A stretch of 64,000 bases of DNA from Cloeon dipterum (taxonomy: Eukaryota > Arthropoda > Insecta > Ephemeroptera > Baetidae). Below, piece by piece: positions 61,122-64,000 of this stretch. The notes beneath the pieces were generated by a model. That model was not told where the DNA came from. It saw only the letters and a list, made by a program, of their open reading frames with translations, and did not search any database. The stretch's first letter is position 1. Each line of letters opens with the position of its first letter. Location of the stretch: contig NC_088786.1 in NCBI RefSeq assembly GCF_949628265.1, positions 20,915,681-20,979,680 on the forward strand. Direction: 5' to 3'. The position numbers and the translations under genes were made by a program.

Positions 61122-63815
61122 ACCTGAAACCCTTTTGATCCCTCCCCTACTTTTGGTTTGTGTTCCAGTGCTGCCAACATATCACATTTTCAAATGAGCG
61201 GATTAATTTTCCAATGAATTCTTCTGTGTCTTGAATGAGTTCCTCTCATGTTCGCAAAAATCAAAACTCAGTTCTTCCTTATATCATTTGCTGGTACCTG
61301 ACGATTTTCGGCTTTTATTCTGCGCTCCACTGTCCAATTCAATAAGTGTATGTACATATAATATTTAAACACTAAACTCGTTTTAATAATGGTTTAATTT
61401 CGAGTTAATTCTCTGTGATCAGCGCCACATATTTGATAAATATAATAAAAAGTTTAACTTATCACGACCGACAACGCGTGTGAAACGACGGCAAAATTAC
61501 CAACAAACCCATTATTCTGGTCAGTATTTCCCGCTTCGATAAGAGGTGAGGAAATCACATTAATTTTGTTCTAATTATTTCCGTTTTATAAGGTTTATAA
61601 ATTATGCAAACTAAGATGATATCAAAACATGTAAATAGATGTGCGAAGAGAGTACGTGAAAAGTTAATAAATGTTAATTTTATTAAACAGAGAAAAGAGC
61701 AGCACGCGTGTTTTTTTCGCCTTCCCCCGAATGCATGATGATGATAAAAAAGAGCGGCGGCGGCGGCTTATTTTCCATTCATTCGGCGCTTAATGCCGCT
61801 TGTTGTCGTTGGTCTTGTAATTGCCTTGTCGGCCGACCCACCGCACCACCCCATCGCACCCTCTCGCTCTCTCGGCGCGCGTGGAGCCTCGCAGGGGTGA
61901 AAAGAGCTGCCGGCGTGGTGGCAGGGGGTGATAATGCCACCGCTCTCTCTATATAATTTAGTTATAGTTAGCTGGCTCGAAAGCCGAGGGAGCGAAAAAC
62001 AGACAGCCAGTTATCGTCGCCGCTGGCTGCATCCCCGTGCTGTCTGAAGAACAAGGGGACCGACGGCAGGGTGCCCCCATGTAATAACATCGCGCCTGCG
62101 ACAGCTTTTTTAAATAAAGTGCATTCCTGCGCAAAACACACACTCACACAAAATAAGCCGCCACTTATTTCCCGGAACACGTCGTTTTTTGCCGCATCTT
62201 TCCCTTTATTACGATGCCGAGGATTGGGATTGCTGGTTGAATTTCTGGTGCACCTTGACTGCATTGTTTATTACTTTTTTGTTTTATATTGTCACATGTA
62301 CCCACGTCACTGAAGTAATTAAAAGTTATTGCAAAATAAATTCATACTTCTTTTATTTGCCAATTACTGCATTTCAGGTGTTTTAAGCCTATTTCATTTT
62401 GCTTACTCTTTATTTAATTGTGTTAAAGAAACTGCCGGGCAAAAAATTCCGAGCTGCTATAAAAAATAATAATCAAGATTTAAAAAAGATGTTATATAAT
62501 GTGTTCAAACAGTAAGTTGCAGCCAAAAGTATTGAGATAATCGACATGAACATTTTTTTAATTTTAAGACTTGTTTTATTGCAGTAATTTTAAATATTTT
62601 TTTGTTGTATGCATAATCTAATTGCTATAAGGATTCAGGTAAAGCCAAAATTGACCTTGGTAGAGTCGTGCAATTTTTTTTTGAGAAAAGTGGCTGCAAA
62701 GCTAGCATTTTTTGCAAACTTGAAATCTTTTTTCTCAACAAAGGGTTTCCCTTAAATGTGTCACACGCCATTGGATAGATCTCGACAAAAGGAATCGAAA
62801 TCTGAGTAAAAACTATAGGGTACAGTTATTTAAATTTTTAATTTAAATTATAATAATAATTTGGCCATTTTCTCTTTAGCAGAAAATTTTAAAAAATCTC
62901 AATTGGGGATCTAATCAATCCACTTTAACAAGCAAAGATAAAACAAATATATTGATTTGAGTAAACAATTCCCTACGATTTTCGTGAAAAAAGTGCCTGC
63001 TGTTTTGTATGGGAAATGAAGCGGGGATTTGTTTTTAAGGAGGCGCGTCGAATCGGCACAGATTGGTCACGCGAGCGCGCTGATTAATTTTATGCTAATC
63101 GGCGCCGCCGCGTTCCCACGAATCCGGCGCAAAACCCACAACGGGTGCGGCGCTAATTTCAATTTTCCACCACTTTTGCCGAGTCTGTTGCTGCGTCGAG
63201 CCGAGAGGCAAATTTCCATAAAGCCGATTCGGCATGGCAAAGTTTTTCCGCTCCGGCGACAGATGAGCGGCGCTCGCGCGCATTGCTCGTCACCGAGTCT
63301 CACGCAATCATGATTGGGAAAATTAGCGCACACAATTAAAATGGGGAGGCTGAATGCGGACCGTTCCAAATCGGACGCCGCTCAACGCAATTTCTGTCGC
63401 GTGTGCTCCAATTATTCCGTTCTCTAATCGCAATTTCATTTTGGGTGTGCCTCTTTGTTCGATTCTATTTAACTGTTGATTTTGGCACAGTTAAATTCAA
63501 TTCGTTTTTTATTTGCATGGCATTTTGAAACAGTTGTCTACCCAGTTTTTCTCAAGGCTGGTTCTGACAAAAAATCCGGTTTTCCAGACAATCAGATTTT
63601 TTTAAATCCATAAAAATTACCGAAAGATTTGCAAGTCAAAAGCTCAATTTGGAATAAACCTTTCCAGATTGCGATCATTTAATTTAATATTTTCCACTTC
63701 ATAGATTATAGACATGAAAATGACTCGTTTTAGGCACTTGAAAAATTTATTTTGATTATATTTCGATATGCGAGACTATTTAAAAGTCTTAAAAATATTT
63801 GAAATTATCACTTAC
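61122..63815. promoter_or_regulatory. Intergenic downstream of unc-4 with two GC-rich candidate elements
   Basis: AATAAA at about 61444 may end unc-4. 61740-62060 is GC-rich, with CTCTCTCTATATAA (GAGA plus TATA-like) near 61940. 63020-63330 is GC-rich with homeodomain/POU-like ATTAATTTTATGCTAAT near 63082 and AATCATGATTGG near 63306. No coding region identified in either; both could be enhancers or a non-coding promoter. Confidence 0.4.
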
Positions 63816-63928
63816 CTGCTTTAAATTCTCAGCAATAATAAAATCCAGGTTTTCGGTCACTTCATCGAGAGGTTTGTCTTCTGGATTAACAAAGTGTAAC
63901 CATTTTTTCATTAATTTGTCAACGTTGT
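63816..63928 (-). CDS. Internal exon of an unidentified gene
   Basis: A 113-base stretch bounded by an AACAG acceptor and a CAG-GTAAGT donor on the minus strand, open in only one frame. It reads DNVDKLMKKWLHFVNPED then KPLDEVTENLDFIIAENLKQ. The codon composition and strong splice sites support a real exon. I do not recognise the family. The rest of the gene must lie beyond the right edge or in small exons I cannot place. Confidence 0.6.
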
Positions 63929-64000
63929 CTGTTAATGGTGGTTAAACGCGTATGTAATCTGCTGCGCAATCTAGGTGCAAAATGCTGTCTGGGAGGAGAT

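Noticed and set aside
1-64000. Retroviral, LTR, Polinton or LINE elements, CRISPR arrays, tRNA and rRNA genes
   Set aside because: Looked for reverse transcriptase, integrase and capsid-like reading frames, long terminal repeats, spaced direct repeats and tRNA box motifs; none convincing.

Overview
This looks like nuclear DNA from an insect. It is AT-rich, with many short introns (about 50 to 300 bases), Rebers-Riddiford cuticle proteins, an insect aldehyde oxidase and C-type-lectin/odorant-binding chimeras. The lectin family and general character make me think of a mayfly (Cloeon-like). That last step is inference from memory, not a search result. I saw no CRISPR array, rRNA, tRNA or retroviral element. 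Exon-level gene models were built by hand from splice sites and reading phase. Most of them sum to a whole number of codons, which is a useful internal check.

Layout. 1-1431 (-): 5' part of RUSF1. 2685-3922 (+): a three-BIR/RING IAP with one frame break. 5305-5634 (-): an 81-residue single-pass membrane protein. 6835-11502 (-): a large caspase / dead caspase / NACHT / ankyrin protein of 1359 residues. 13750-16779 (+): TRIM23. 16955-17665 (-): a CENP-M homologue. 18481-22670 (-): animal haem peroxidase. 24539-30415 (+): aldehyde oxidase in 23 exons. 30498-33012 (-): B4GAT1-like glucuronyltransferase. 34166-34982 and 36798-38423 (-): two RR-1 cuticle proteins. About 39193-43309 (+): a secreted protein combining C-type lectin domains with a six-cysteine odorant-binding domain; a decayed partial copy lies at 46277-46820. 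44442-45621 (-): a GLYAT-like acyltransferase with one frame break. 49561-50199 (+): a short two-BIR IAP. 51412-55268 (+): a caspase / dead caspase / degenerate NACHT / DM9 protein of 1030 residues. 58941-61121 (+): the homeobox gene unc-4. 63816-63928 (-): one exon of an unidentified gene.

The most striking content is two NLR-like genes, about 40 kb apart, that begin with the same module: an active-looking caspase (His-Gly and Pro-Cys-Arg-Gly retained), a second caspase fold without its catalytic residues, then a NACHT region. One keeps an intact nucleotide-binding site and ends in ankyrin repeats. The other has lost Walker A, Walker B and the sensor arginine and ends in DM9 (DUF3421) lectin-like repeats. 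The caspase coding part is exactly 788 nt in both and the intron phases match. Each gene has a BIR-domain IAP next to it on its left (2685-3922 and 49561-50199). My reading (inference) is a duplicated locus for immune sensing or cell death: a receptor fused directly to its caspase effector, with its likely inhibitor alongside. I do not recall an insect protein described with this architecture.
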